Source: Sphaerotilus uruguayifluvii (GTDB lineage Bacteria > Pseudomonadota > Gammaproteobacteria > Burkholderiales > Burkholderiaceae_C). Taken from it: a DNA stretch of 60,817 bases. Where the stretch lies: the NCBI RefSeq assembly GCF_013294065.1, contig NZ_JABSNM010000003.1, positions 289,472-350,288 of the forward strand. The letters are read 5' to 3'. Made by a program: the position numbers and the translations under genes. The first letter of the stretch is position 1. Each line of letters opens with the position of its first letter. This document shows positions 48,257 through 58,048 of the stretch, one piece after another. The notes under the pieces are model-generated. The model was not told the DNA's origin and made no database searches. It saw nothing but the letters and a program-made list of their open reading frames with translations.

Positions 48257-48598
48257 TCAGGCCGCGGCGCGGCGCGAGCGCAGGCTGTCGCGCAGCGAGG
48301 TCACCGGCACGCTCTGGCGGCCGCCGACGTCCTGGAAGACCTTGAAGACCTTCTCCTGCGCGGCGCTGGACTCGACGAAGTCCTGGTAGGCGCGCGCCAG
48401 CAGCTCGCGGTAGCGCCGGAACATCTCCACCTCGTCGAGGCCGGACAGGCCCTCGGTGGTGTGCAGGTACTGGTAGAAGCGCTTGAGGATGTGCAGCCGG
48501 TTGACGTGCACGACGCGCTCGTCGTAGCTCAGGCCGAAGAACTTCAGGAAGTCCTCGGCACTCGACAGGGCCTTCAGGCGTTGGATCAGGCTGTCCAT
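48257..48598 (-). CDS. nifW: Nitrogenase stabilising/protective protein NifW
   Basis: A 113-residue NifW, which associates with MoFe protein and helps maturation or oxygen protection. Typical pattern: LKALSSAEDFLKFFGLSYDERVVHVNRLHILKRFYQYL, then YRELLARAYQDFVESSAAQEKVFKVF. GGAG precedes the ATG at 48598. It lies between nifV and fixA. Confidence 0.93.
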   Translation of the reverse strand: MDSLIQRLKALSSAEDFLKFFGLSYDERVVHVNRLHILKRFYQYLHTTEGLSGLDEVEMFRRYRELLARAYQDFVESSAAQEKVFKVFQDVGGRQSVPVTSLRDSLRSRRAAA

Positions 48599-48642
48599 GG
48601 ATGTCTCTCCGGGAGGGTCGACGGCGGTCATCGGGGGAGGTC

Positions 48643-49800
48643 TCAGGCGCAGGCCCGGACCGGGTGCAGGCGGGTTTCGTGGTGGAACTGGCGCAGCTCC
48701 TGGTCGGAGGGCTCGCGCTTCGTCTCGGTGACATGGCTGCGGATGCGATCGAGCAGCGGCGCGACCTGCTGCGCGTCCACGCGCAGCCCGAGCGCGCCGC
48801 AGGCGCTGATCAGCCCCGCCGAGCCGGAGTGCTTGCCCAGCACCAGCCGATGCTGGCGCCCGAGCTCCTCCGGCGCGAAGGTCTCGTAGTTGCGGCGGTC
48901 CTTGAGCAGGCCGTCGACGTGGATGCCGCTCTCGTGGCTGAACACCGCCTCGCCGACGATGCTCTTGCCCGGCGCGACCGGCCGGCCGGACGCCCGCGCC
49001 ACCAGCGCGCTGATGGCCGGCAGCATGGCGGTGTCGATGCCGCATTCCAGGCCGTGCAGGTGGCGCAGCGCCATGACCACCTCTTCCATCGCCGCGTTGC
49101 CGGCGCGCTCGCCCAGGCCGTTGACGGTGGTGGAGGCGTGCGTGGCGCCGGCGCGGATCGCGGCCAGCGTGTTGGCGGTGGCCAGGCCGAGGTCGTTGTG
49201 CGGATGGATCTCGATGTCGAGGTCGATCTCGCGGCGCAGCGCGGCGATGCGGCGGTGGGTCTCGAAGGGATCGAGCAGGCCGAGCGTGTCGGCGTAGCGC
49301 ACCCGCACCGCGCCGGCCTGCTGCGCCGCGACGGCGGCGTGCAGCAGGAAGCGGTCGTCGGCGCGCGAGGCGTCCTCGAAGCCGATGCTGGGCACCGCGC
49401 CGGCCTCGAGCACCTGCGCGGCGCAGCGCCGGATCGCCGCCAGCACCCAGGCGCGGTCGCGGCCGAGCTTGCGCTCGATCTGCAGGTCCGACACCGGCAC
49501 CGACAGGTGGACGATGTCGGCGCCGCAGCGCAGCGACGCGCCGATGTCGCGGTCGGCCATGCGGCCCCAGACCATGGTGCGGGCGCGGCGCACGCGGCGG
49601 GCGATCTCGCCGATCAGCTCGACCTCGTGCTCGCCCATCGCCGGAATGCCGATCTCCATCTCCGGCACGCCCGCCGCATCCAGCGCCGCGGCGATCGCCA
49701 GCTTCTCGTCGTCCGAGAAGGCCACGCCCGCGGTCTGCTCGCCATCGCGCAGCGTGGTGTCGTTGATGACGACGCAGGACTTCGACAGGACGGTGTTCAT
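48643..49800 (-). CDS. nifV: Homocitrate synthase NifV
   Basis: A 385-residue enzyme condensing acetyl-CoA with 2-oxoglutarate to give R-homocitrate, the organic ligand of FeMo-co. DRE-TIM motifs: INDTTLRDGEQTAGVAFS, the EIGIPAMG region, DIEIHPHNDLGLATANTLAAI (metal H-x-N), GLGERAGNAAMEEVVMAL. First gene of the operon, about 48 nt downstream of the predicted sigma-54 transcript start. Confidence 0.96.
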   Translation of the reverse strand: MNTVLSKSCVVINDTTLRDGEQTAGVAFSDDEKLAIAAALDAAGVPEMEIGIPAMGEHEVELIGEIARRVRRARTMVWGRMADRDIGASLRCGADIVHLSVPVSDLQIERKLGRDRAWVLAAIRRCAAQVLEAGAVPSIGFEDASRADDRFLLHAAVAAQQAGAVRVRYADTLGLLDPFETHRRIAALRREIDLDIEIHPHNDLGLATANTLAAIRAGATHASTTVNGLGERAGNAAMEEVVMALRHLHGLECGIDTAMLPAISALVARASGRPVAPGKSIVGEAVFSHESGIHVDGLLKDRRNYETFAPEELGRQHRLVLGKHSGSAGLISACGALGLRVDAQQVAPLLDRIRSHVTETKREPSDQELRQFHHETRLHPVRACA

Positions 49801-49859
49801 CGGCGGATCTCGTCAGCGGGTTGGCATCGGGGTTGGGCGGACGGTTCAACCCATCCAGC

Positions 49860-49874
49860 GCAAGCCCTGTGCCA
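49860..49874 (-). promoter_or_regulatory. Sigma-54 (-24/-12) promoter of nifV-fixABCX operon
   Basis: The minus strand reads TGGCACA-gggc-TTGC, matching consensus TGGCACG-N4-TTGC at all but one base with exact spacing. The predicted start is near 49848. Confidence 0.9.
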
Positions 49875-49890
49875 ACCCCTCGCTGATCCT

Positions 49891-49903
49891 CAAGTCATTG
49901 ATT
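49891..49903 (-). promoter_or_regulatory. IHF-binding site
   Basis: The minus strand AATCAATGACTTG matches WATCAA-N4-TTR without mismatch, between the UAS and the -24 box, where IHF bends DNA to bring NifA to sigma-54 polymerase. Confidence 0.75.
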
Positions 49904-49952
49904 CACAAAGACTTTTTCGATCAGCACGAGACAGACGCGGCGATGTTCCTTT

Positions 49953-49968
49953 TGTCGGGTTGATGACA
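49953..49968. promoter_or_regulatory. NifA upstream activator sequence
   Basis: TGT-cgggttgatg-ACA, exact TGT-N10-ACA, centred about 112 bp upstream of the predicted start, the usual UAS distance. Confidence 0.85.
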
Positions 49969-49989
49969 GCGGAGGGGTGTCGAGCGCAG

Positions 49990-51225
49990 CAAGGAATTGA
50001 AAAATATTTGCAACAAAATATACTTTTTAATTCAAAAAAATGCGACTTTCTGCCAACCAAAAAAATTATTTTCAGATAATAATTAAAAATAATTCACAAC
50101 ACACACTTAAATTATTAAGGATAAAATTATGCAAGATAATTATATACACACAAAATCAATCGCAATAAAAAACTTGATATCAGAAATTTACAAAAATAAA
50201 AATATTAGCAACGAAATGAGAATACCACTAGAAAAAGCGCAACATCATGCAAAAGCCATGTGCATATTATCAATGGAAAATGATTTCATTGGCGTAGCAA
50301 ATGAAAATAATTCATTATCAAAAGTGTTTGATTTTCTGACAAATCAATTTAATGCCGAACATTTTCCAATCGAAAACTCAATTATAAAAAAAATTAACCT
50401 AAAAATTACTGAGATGAATAATTTAACTGAAAAAATTAATAATCCGAGAAAAAATAATTTATCGGAAACAGATCAAAATAGAATAAATTATCACGATAAA
50501 ATCCAATCTTTAGGGAAACACATAGACCATGTAGTAAAAAGGCAAGTTGAACTTGATTTGCTATGCAAAAATGCAAGAGAAAATGCGGAGGCAGCAAACT
50601 CCCAATCAAAAGAATTATCCTCCGAAATAGATAACATTAAAAGAGAAGCCAATAATCGCACAGAAGAAATAATAAAAAATCTACATGAAAAACAAAAAGA
50701 AATAAATGAACTCGTGGGAGTAATATCTGGAACAGCAATAGCAGGCTCTTATGAAAAAAGCGCCGCCGAAGAAAAAGATCTAGCCGAAATCACCAGAAGA
50801 ATATCAGTTATTTTGATGCTGATAATAGTTGTTATCATTGGATATTCAATACTAGAAACAAGATCACCCGAATTCGACTGGAAAGTTAGTTTGACCAGGG
50901 TTATATTATCATTAACAATATCAATTCCGGCAACATATCTAGCAAGGGAATCGACAAAACACCGGTCAAAACAACACGAATACCTTCGTATGTCGCTTGA
51001 CTTAAAGTCAATAACGCCATATTTGGCATCACTACCCAATGAAGAACAAAATAAAATAAAATCCGAGATGGCAGACAGAATTTTTGCAATAAACAACAAT
51101 GATATACAAAAATTTGAATCCTATCCAATAGATACACAAAAAATATTAATGGCAATCATAGATAAAATCGGTGTACACAACAATACCAAAATCCATACAA
51201 ACAACGAAGAAAAATAAAATAAATA
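49990..51225. other. AT-rich island between two nif operons
   Basis: Base composition drops abruptly from about 70% to about 30% G+C at roughly 49990 and returns at roughly 51225. The island holds one gene plus about 140 nt of AT-rich leader. It starts 22 nt beyond the NifA UAS and ends at the ferredoxin stop, so both nif units are left whole. No transposase, integrase, terminal inverted repeat or clear target duplication is seen at the edges. Confidence 0.85.
50129..51217 (+). CDS. AT-rich coiled-coil membrane protein of unknown function
   Basis: A 362-residue protein in an AT-rich island; codons are dominated by AAA, ATA, AAT. AAGGA lies 10 nt before the ATG. A long helical/coiled-coil region (about 60-210, e.g. 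SSEIDNIKREANNRTEEIIKNLHEKQKEINEL) precedes two membrane segments (about 225-243 SVILMLIIVVIIGYSI, and about 253-275 LTRVILSLTISIPATYLA) and a C-terminal cytoplasmic domain with SLDLKSITPYLASLPNEEQNKIKSEMADRIF. I recall proteins of this layout as scattered, horizontally moving genes of unknown function; nothing enzymatic is visible. Opposite strand to both flanking nif operons. Clearly a recent acquisition. Confidence 0.82.
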   Translation: MQDNYIHTKSIAIKNLISEIYKNKNISNEMRIPLEKAQHHAKAMCILSMENDFIGVANENNSLSKVFDFLTNQFNAEHFPIENSIIKKINLKITEMNNLTEKINNPRKNNLSETDQNRINYHDKIQSLGKHIDHVVKRQVELDLLCKNARENAEAANSQSKELSSEIDNIKREANNRTEEIIKNLHEKQKEINELVGVISGTAIAGSYEKSAAEEKDLAEITRRISVILMLIIVVIIGYSILETRSPEFDWKVSLTRVILSLTISIPATYLARESTKHRSKQHEYLRMSLDLKSITPYLASLPNEEQNKIKSEMADRIFAINNNDIQKFESYPIDTQKILMAIIDKIGVHNNTKIHTNNEEK

Positions 51226-51582
51226 CTACCTCTCCCTCGCATGATTCTTCGTATACCGTGGTAACTCCACCGTCAGCGCCGGGCCCTTGACCTTGACGCA
51301 GCAGGACAGGCGCGACTGGGCGTCCAGGCCCCAGGCGTCGTCGAGCTGGTCTTCTTCCTCGTCGTCCGGCGGGGCGATGAATTCGGCGCCGGTGCGCAGG
51401 TGGACGTGGCAGGTCGCGCAGGCGCAGACCTTCTCGCAGGCGTGCTCGATGGCGATGCCGTGCTCGAGCATCACGTCGACGAGCTTGCGTCCGGGCGGGG
51501 CGTCGAAGGTCAGGCCGTCCGGGCACAGGTCGGGGTGCGGCAGCACGGTGATGCGGGTCGGGGGCTTGGGCTGGGTGGACAT
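51226..51582 (-). CDS. fdx: ISC-type [2Fe-2S] ferredoxin
   Basis: A 118-residue adrenodoxin-type ferredoxin, electron donor for Fe-S assembly. The cluster site is C49, C55, C58 (HACEKVCACATCHVHL) and C94 (RLSCCVKVKGPALTVELP), like E. coli Fdx. The start at 51582 has GGAG before it. The C-terminus ends (RYTKNHARER) at the very edge of the AT-rich island, so its last residues may have been changed by the insertion. Separated from hscA by 217 bp of repeats. Confidence 0.9.
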   Translation of the reverse strand: MSTQPKPPTRITVLPHPDLCPDGLTFDAPPGRKLVDVMLEHGIAIEHACEKVCACATCHVHLRTGAEFIAPPDDEEEDQLDDAWGLDAQSRLSCCVKVKGPALTVELPRYTKNHARER

Positions 51583-51608
51583 GGGGGGCTCCGGAGGAAA
51601 GAAGCGCG

Positions 51609-51780
51609 TCATCCTCGCGAAGGCGAGGAGCCACGAGGGGGAGATGGGGCGTGCGTGGGTGCCCGCCTGCGCGGGCATGACGTGCCCGATCTGGCAGAGC
51701 AGTGGGGGCCCGCCTGCGCGGGCATGACGCACAGGGGGTGGGGAGACGGCGCGGGCCGGGGGCCCGTCTGCGCGGGCATG
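51609..51780. repeat. Cluster of REP-like palindromes inside the isc operon
   Basis: Four palindromic units near 51609-51624, 51661-51680, 51711-51728 and 51765-51780 (core CCCGCCTGCGCGGGCATGAC or variants) lie between hscA and fdx. They belong to the same broad type as the pair at 977-1169. No gene is seen in 51583-51799. Confidence 0.78.
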
Positions 51781-51799
51781 GCAGAGCGGCGGCCCGGGG

Positions 51800-53701
<1,902 letters not shown>

Positions 53702-53744
53702 GTCGGGGCTCCTCGGTGACTCGGGGGGTTCGGGAGTTCGGGAC

Positions 53745-54071
53745 TCAGACGGCGAAGGACTCGCCGCAGCCGCAGGTCGCCGTCGCGTTCGGGTTGTGGA
53801 ACTTGAAGCCCTCGTTCAGGCCCTCGCGGACCCAGTCGAGCTCGGTGCCGTCGAGCATCGGCAGGCTCTGCGCGTCCACCAGCAGCGTCACGCCGCCCTC
53901 GCAGGCGAAGCTCAGGTCCTCGGGAAGCGCGGCGTCGGCGAACTCCAGCGCGTAGGCATAGCCCGAGCAGCCGCTGGTGCGCACCGCCACGCGCAGGCCG
54001 ACGCCGCCGCCGCGCTTGTCCAGCGCCTGGCGGATCTTGCCGGCGGCCTTCGGGGTCACGGTGATCGTCAT
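53745..54071 (-). CDS. iscA: A-type Fe-S carrier IscA
   Basis: A 108-residue HesB/IscA-family carrier with the three family cysteines: [13 protein letters not shown] and [12 protein letters not shown] (C-x-C near the C-terminus). Transfers Fe-S clusters or iron to targets. GGAG lies before the start. The tail GCGESFAV is typical of IscA. Confidence 0.92.
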   Translation of the reverse strand: MTITVTPKAAGKIRQALDKRGGGVGLRVAVRTSGCSGYAYALEFADAALPEDLSFACEGGVTLLVDAQSLPMLDGTELDWVREGLNEGFKFHNPNATATCGCGESFAV

Positions 54072-54084
54072 GCGCCCTCTCCTG

Positions 54085-54498
54085 TCAGACCGAGAAGCTG
54101 CTGCCGCAGCCGCAGGTGCTCGCGGCGTTGGGGTTGCGGATCACGAAGCGTGCGCCGTCGAGCTTGTCCTCGAAGTCGATCTCGGCGCCCATCAGGTACT
54201 GCAGGCTCATCGCGTCGACCACCACGGTGACCGGGCCCTTCTCGACGCGCACGTCGTCGGCCTTCTTCTCGTCGTCGAAGGCGAAGCCGTACTGGAAGCC
54301 CGAGCAGCCGCCGCCGGTGACGAAGATGCGCAGCTGCAGCGAGGGATCGCCCTCCTCGGCCAGCATCTCGGCGACCTTGCTGACGACCGCCTCGCTGACG
54401 ACGATCGGATCGGCGCCTTCGGGCAGCACCGGCATGACCGGCGGGGCGCTCATCGACGGGGTGCTGCAGGACGAGCCCTGGGACTGGCATGCGGACAT
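54085..54498 (-). CDS. Second A-type Fe-S carrier (ErpA-like)
   Basis: A 137-residue HesB-family protein with cysteines in [15 protein letters not shown] and [16 protein letters not shown] and [25 protein letters not shown] are closer to ErpA than IscA. An N-terminal ~30-residue Cys/Ser/Pro-rich extension ([10 protein letters not shown]) is unusual. AAGGAG precedes the ATG; 13 nt separate it from iscA. Two A-type carriers in one operon suggest dedicated nif maturation. Confidence 0.88.
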   Translation of the reverse strand: MSACQSQGSSCSTPSMSAPPVMPVLPEGADPIVVSEAVVSKVAEMLAEEGDPSLQLRIFVTGGGCSGFQYGFAFDDEKKADDVRVEKGPVTVVVDAMSLQYLMGAEIDFEDKLDGARFVIRNPNAASTCGCGSSFSV

Positions 54499-54565
54499 GG
54501 TTCGCTCCTTGGGGGAAAGAGGGGTGAAGTCGGGAAAGGGACGACGAGGACGGCGGCGGCGCCGC

Positions 54566-54997
54566 TCAGTGCGCGGCCGGCACGACCGGCGCGCAGGCGG
54601 CGCCCTCGGGCATGGGCGTGGCGCGCTGGCGGTAGTCGCTGACCGCCGCCTTGATCGCGTCCTCGGCGAGGATCGAGCAGTGGATCTTGACCGGCGGCAG
54701 CGCCAGCTCCTCGGCGATCTGGGTGTTCTTGATCGCCAGCGCCTGGTCGAGCGTCTTGCCCTTGACCCATTCGGTGACCAGCGAGCTCGAGGCGATCGCC
54801 GAGCCGCAGCCGTAGGTCTTGAAGCGCGCGTCCTCGATGACGCCGGTGGCCGGGTTGACCTTGATCTGCAGCTTCATCACGTCGCCGCAGGCCGGCGCGC
54901 CGACCATGCCGGTGCCGACGTCGCCGTCCGCCGCCTCGAAGCCGCCGACGTTGCGCGGGTTCTCGTAGTGGTCGATGACCTTGTCGCTGTATGCCAT
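54566..54997 (-). CDS. iscU: Fe-S scaffold IscU
   Basis: A 143-residue scaffold on which Fe-S clusters are built with sulphur from IscS. Ligands C37 (PACGD), C64 ([11 protein letters not shown]), H106-C107 ([12 protein letters not shown]) are present, and LPPVK (100-104) is the HscA-binding loop. It lacks the NifU middle and C-terminal domains, so it is of IscU type although sited in a nif region. A ~17-residue Ala/Pro tail is extra. Confidence 0.95.
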   Translation of the reverse strand: MAYSDKVIDHYENPRNVGGFEAADGDVGTGMVGAPACGDVMKLQIKVNPATGVIEDARFKTYGCGSAIASSSLVTEWVKGKTLDQALAIKNTQIAEELALPPVKIHCSILAEDAIKAAVSDYRQRATPMPEGAACAPVVPAAH

Positions 54998-55059
54998 GAC
55001 GAACTCCTGTGGCTCCGTGGCCCTGTGTTTGCGTGGTCTGTGCGCGGCGCGCGGGCGGC

Positions 55060-56280
55060 TCAGTGCTCGGCCCACTGCACCGTGGAGAGGTCGACGCCGG
55101 CGACGTGCATGTCCCACAGCGGGCTCAGCGCACGCAGCCGCTCGACGGTGTGGCGGGTCTTGGCGATGGCGGCGTCGATCTCGGCCTCGGTGGTGAAGCG
55201 CCCGACCGAGAAGCGGATCGAGCTGTGCGCCACCTCGTCGGGCAGGCCCAGCGCGCGCAGCACGTAGCTCGGCTCCAGGCTGGCCGAGGTGCAGGCCGAG
55301 CCGGAGGACACCGCGATGCCGCTCATGCCCATCAGCAGCGACTCGCCCTCGACGAAGGTGAAGCTGATGTTGAGGTTGTGCGGCACGCGCTGCTCGAGAC
55401 TGCCGTTGACGCGGATCTCGGGAATCGCGCCCAGGCCGGCGAGCAGCCGGTCGCGCAGCGCGCGGATGCGCTCGTTCTCGCGGCCCATGTGCTCGGCGGC
55501 GAGCCGGTAGGCCTCGCCCATGCCGACGATCTGGTGCGTGGCCAGCGTGCCCGAGCGCATGCCGCGCTCGTGGCCGCCGCCGTGCATCTGCGCCTCGATG
55601 CGGATGCGCGGCTTGCGGCGCACGTAGAGCGCGCCGATGCCCTTCGGGCCGTAGGTCTTGTGCGCCGACAGGCTCATCAGGTCGATCGGCAGCTCGGCCA
55701 GGTCGATGGCGACCTTGCCGGTGGCCTGCGCCGCGTCGACATGGAAGATCACGCCCTTCTCGCGGCAGATGCGCCCCAGCGTCGCCACGTCCTGGACGAC
55801 GCCGATCTCGTTGTTGACGAACATCACCGACGCCAGGATGGTGTCGGGCCGGATCGCGGCGCGGAAGGCCTCCACGTCGACCAGGCCGTCGTCGCGCACG
55901 TCCATGTAGGTCACCTCGAAGCCGTGGCGCTCGAGCTCGCGCATCGTGTCGAGCACCGCCTTGTGCTCGGTCTTCACGGTGATCAGGTGCTTGCCGCGGC
56001 CCTGGTAGAACTGCGCCGCGCCCTTGATCGCGAGGTTGTTCGACTCGGTCGCGCCCGAGGTCCAGACGATCTCGCGCGGGTCGGCGCCGATCAGCGCGGC
56101 CACCCGCTCGCGGGCGATCTCGACCGCCTCTTCCGCCGCCCAGCCGAAGGCGTGGCTGCGCGAGGCCGGGTTGCCGAACTGCTCGTACAGGTAGGGCACC
56201 ATCGCCTGCACGACCCGGGGATCGACCGGCGTGGTCGCGGCGTAGTCGAGGTAGATCGGCTTGCTCAGGCTGGCGTCCAT
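55060..56280 (-). CDS. iscS: Cysteine desulfurase IscS
   Basis: A 406-residue PLP enzyme taking sulphur from cysteine. [26 protein letters not shown] (PLP-stacking His), [21 protein letters not shown] (PLP lysine), [21 protein letters not shown] (active Cys), and the C-terminal [12 protein letters not shown] used for IscU docking, place it with IscS rather than NifS. GGAG precedes the ATG at 56280. First gene of the operon, about 38 nt after the predicted sigma-54 start; no iscR upstream. Confidence 0.94.
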   Translation of the reverse strand: MDASLSKPIYLDYAATTPVDPRVVQAMVPYLYEQFGNPASRSHAFGWAAEEAVEIARERVAALIGADPREIVWTSGATESNNLAIKGAAQFYQGRGKHLITVKTEHKAVLDTMRELERHGFEVTYMDVRDDGLVDVEAFRAAIRPDTILASVMFVNNEIGVVQDVATLGRICREKGVIFHVDAAQATGKVAIDLAELPIDLMSLSAHKTYGPKGIGALYVRRKPRIRIEAQMHGGGHERGMRSGTLATHQIVGMGEAYRLAAEHMGRENERIRALRDRLLAGLGAIPEIRVNGSLEQRVPHNLNISFTFVEGESLLMGMSGIAVSSGSACTSASLEPSYVLRALGLPDEVAHSSIRFSVGRFTTEAEIDAAIAKTRHTVERLRALSPLWDMHVAGVDLSTVQWAEH

Positions 56281-56329
56281 CGTCGGGGCTCCGGAAGATG
56301 CGGGGTTTCTCGGTTGACAGGCTCTGCGG

Positions 56330-56345
56330 TGCATGGAGCGTGCCA
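56330..56345 (-). promoter_or_regulatory. Sigma-54 promoter of the isc operon
   Basis: The minus strand TGGCACG-ctcc-ATGCA has a perfect -24 box and correct -12 GC and spacing (consensus TGGCACG-N4-TTGCA), with one mismatch. No perfect NifA UAS is seen; TGT-N10-ACG at 56468-56483 is the nearest match. Confidence 0.75.
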
Positions 56346-56493
56346 GCAGGCCCAGGCCGCGCGACCTGTCTGATCCAGCGCAAAAACTCCCGACGCATCA
56401 AGCACTTGCGTGATTCCGCCGCACGGCGGGCGGGCGCTGTCGCGAAGCTGCCGGGGCATGTCGGCTTTGTCGTCAATCCGACGCGCCAGGGCC

Positions 56494-56509
56494 TGGCATC
56501 GCGCATGCA
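56494..56509 (+). promoter_or_regulatory. Divergent sigma-54 promoter of nif-associated gene
   Basis: TGGCATC-gcgc-ATGCA: GG and GC dinucleotides correctly spaced, weaker than the iscS element. The predicted start is about 22 nt before the ATG at 56542. Confidence 0.55.
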
Positions 56510-56541
56510 TGAGCGGGCGCTCCCCACCCGGAGACGACCCC

Positions 56542-57069
56542 ATGAACATCCTCACCGGAGAGGCCTCCGACGACTTCTTCGGCGGCGACGTGCCCGCGGC
56601 GGCACGCGAGCTGCTGCACCAGGCCGCCCGGGCGCAGGCCGAGCAGCGCGCGACGCTGCTGTGGACCGCGCAGGCGATCGCGCCGCGCTCGCTGGCCATC
56701 CTCTATGCGCTGTGCAAGCACCACGCCGGCCGGCGCGAGTTCGAGCAGGCCGAGCGTGCGGCGCTGCGCGGCCTGCAGGAGGCCGCGCGCCAGGTCGGCC
56801 TGCCCGAGGACTGGCGCGCGCTCGAGCGCGGCGCACCGCCGCCGGGCATCGACTTCCACAGCGACGGGCCGGCGCGCTTCTGGCTGTTCATGCTCAAGGC
56901 GCTGGCCTTCATCGGGCTGCGCAGCGGCCGCCCGGACGAGGCGCGCGAGCTGCTCGACCTGCTCGCCGGGGTGGGCGCGGCCGCACGCGTCGGCGACGAG
57001 GTGACCGCGGCGCTGCTGGCCGGCGCCGCCGGCCCGACCGGCCCGATCGGCCCGCTCAGCCCAGGCTGA
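56542..57069 (+). CDS. Nif-associated helical-repeat protein of unknown function
   Basis: A 175-residue soluble protein: MNILTGEASDDFFGGDVPAAARELLHQAA at the N-terminus, then TPR-like helices (LAILYALCKHHAGRREFEQAERAALRGLQEAARQ; FWLFMLKALAFIGLRSGRPDEARELLDLL), ending in a Gly/Pro tail. I recall similar proteins beside nif genes of diazotrophic proteobacteria; no function is known to me. GGAG precedes the ATG. A -24/-12 element 22 nt before the predicted leader makes nif co-regulation likely. It overlaps the convergent gene by 14 nt. Confidence 0.78.
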   Translation: MNILTGEASDDFFGGDVPAAARELLHQAARAQAEQRATLLWTAQAIAPRSLAILYALCKHHAGRREFEQAERAALRGLQEAARQVGLPEDWRALERGAPPPGIDFHSDGPARFWLFMLKALAFIGLRSGRPDEARELLDLLAGVGAAARVGDEVTAALLAGAAGPTGPIGPLSPG

Positions 57070-57418
57070 AGCGGAACCAGTCCGGATGCGCGCGGCGATG
57101 GATGCGCAGCCACGACAGCGTCGCCGGCACCAGCGCACGCGCGGCGAACCAGGCCGCGTCGGTGCGGACGGCCGGCGCGTCGTCGTCGAGCTGGCGCAGC
57201 GCGGCGCTCCAGCCGTCCCAGTCGATCTCGGGCATGCCGGAGCGCAGGGCGTCCGGCAGGCCGGCGAGCGTGCCGCCCATCAGGCGCAGCAGCCGGTCGA
57301 CCTCGGAGCGGGTCAGCCGGGAGCGGGCGAACTCGGTCTCGTCGAGGCTGTCGACCAGCACGAGCACGCCCTCGCCGGTGTCCTCGATCAGTTTCAGGAG
57401 TGGAGCGGTGGTGAGCAT
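57056..57418 (-). CDS. HepT/HEPN-like protein lacking the catalytic motif
   Basis: A 120-residue helical protein with a HepT (DUF86)-like pattern: LLKLIEDTGEGVLVLVDSLDETEFARSRLTRSEVDRLLRLMGGTLAGLPDALRSGMPEIDWDGW. The position where HEPN ribonucleases have R-N-x-x-x-H reads LRQLDDDA, so the nuclease site is missing. A family match is inferred by eye. In nif clusters related proteins may be binding partners rather than toxins. No nucleotidyltransferase antitoxin gene is adjacent. Confidence 0.6.
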   Translation of the reverse strand: MLTTAPLLKLIEDTGEGVLVLVDSLDETEFARSRLTRSEVDRLLRLMGGTLAGLPDALRSGMPEIDWDGWSAALRQLDDDAPAVRTDAAWFAARALVPATLSWLRIHRRAHPDWFRFSLG

Positions 57419-57466
57419 GATGAACGGCACGGAAGCAGCTTCCGCACCAGCCCGGGAGGCCCTGCG

Positions 57467-58048
57467 ATGGACCGCGAGCTGACGACCGTGCGGCTGCTGC
57501 TGCGCGCCCCCCGCCCCGGCGACGCCGCCTTCGCCTTCGAGCGCTGGGCCACCGACGCGCGGGTGCACCGCCACCTCGGCTGGCTCGCGCACGACACGGT
57601 CGAGCAGACGCGCCGCCAGCTCGACTGGGACCAGGCCTGCTGGATCAAGCGCAGCGCCTGGACCTGGATGCTGGTGCCGCACGGCGAGCGCGGCCCGGTC
57701 GGCATGGTGCGGCTGCTGCCGCAGCGCGCGGGCGGCGCCAGCCACCACCTGCAGCTCGGCTACCTGCTGGCGCCGGCCTGGCAGGGCCGCGGCCTGATGC
57801 GCGAGGCGGTCGGCGCGCTGGTGGCGCATGCGCTGGCGCAGCCGGGCATCTGGCGCATCGACGCGCTGTGCGACGTCGAGCATCCGGCCTCGGCGCGGGT
57901 GCTCGAGGCGGCCGGGCTGCGCCGCGAAGGCCGGCTCGCCCGCGTGCTGCACCAGCCCGCGCTGGGCGAGGCGCCGCGCGACGCCTGGCTGCATGCGGCG
58001 ACGCGGGCCGAGCCCGGCGCGGCGCTCGCGCTCAGCTCTCCGGCGTGA
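57467..58048 (+). CDS. GNAT-family N-acetyltransferase (RimJ/RimL-like)
   Basis: A 193-residue acetyltransferase: TVRLLLRAPRPGDAAFAFERWATD, GMVRLLPQRAG, the acetyl-CoA loop GYLLAPAWQGRGLMREAVGALVAHAL (Q/R-x-x-G-x-G/A) and ENPAS-like CDVEHPASARVLEAAGLRREGRL. Acceptor unknown (protein N-terminus or small molecule). GGGAGG precedes the ATG. It overlaps the convergent gene by 17 nt at the 3' end. Confidence 0.9.
   Translation: MDRELTTVRLLLRAPRPGDAAFAFERWATDARVHRHLGWLAHDTVEQTRRQLDWDQACWIKRSAWTWMLVPHGERGPVGMVRLLPQRAGGASHHLQLGYLLAPAWQGRGLMREAVGALVAHALAQPGIWRIDALCDVEHPASARVLEAAGLRREGRLARVLHQPALGEAPRDAWLHAATRAEPGAALALSSPA

Noticed and set aside
54566-54997. NifU instead of IscU
   Set aside because: Only the scaffold domain is present; the ferredoxin-like and C-terminal domains of NifU are missing.
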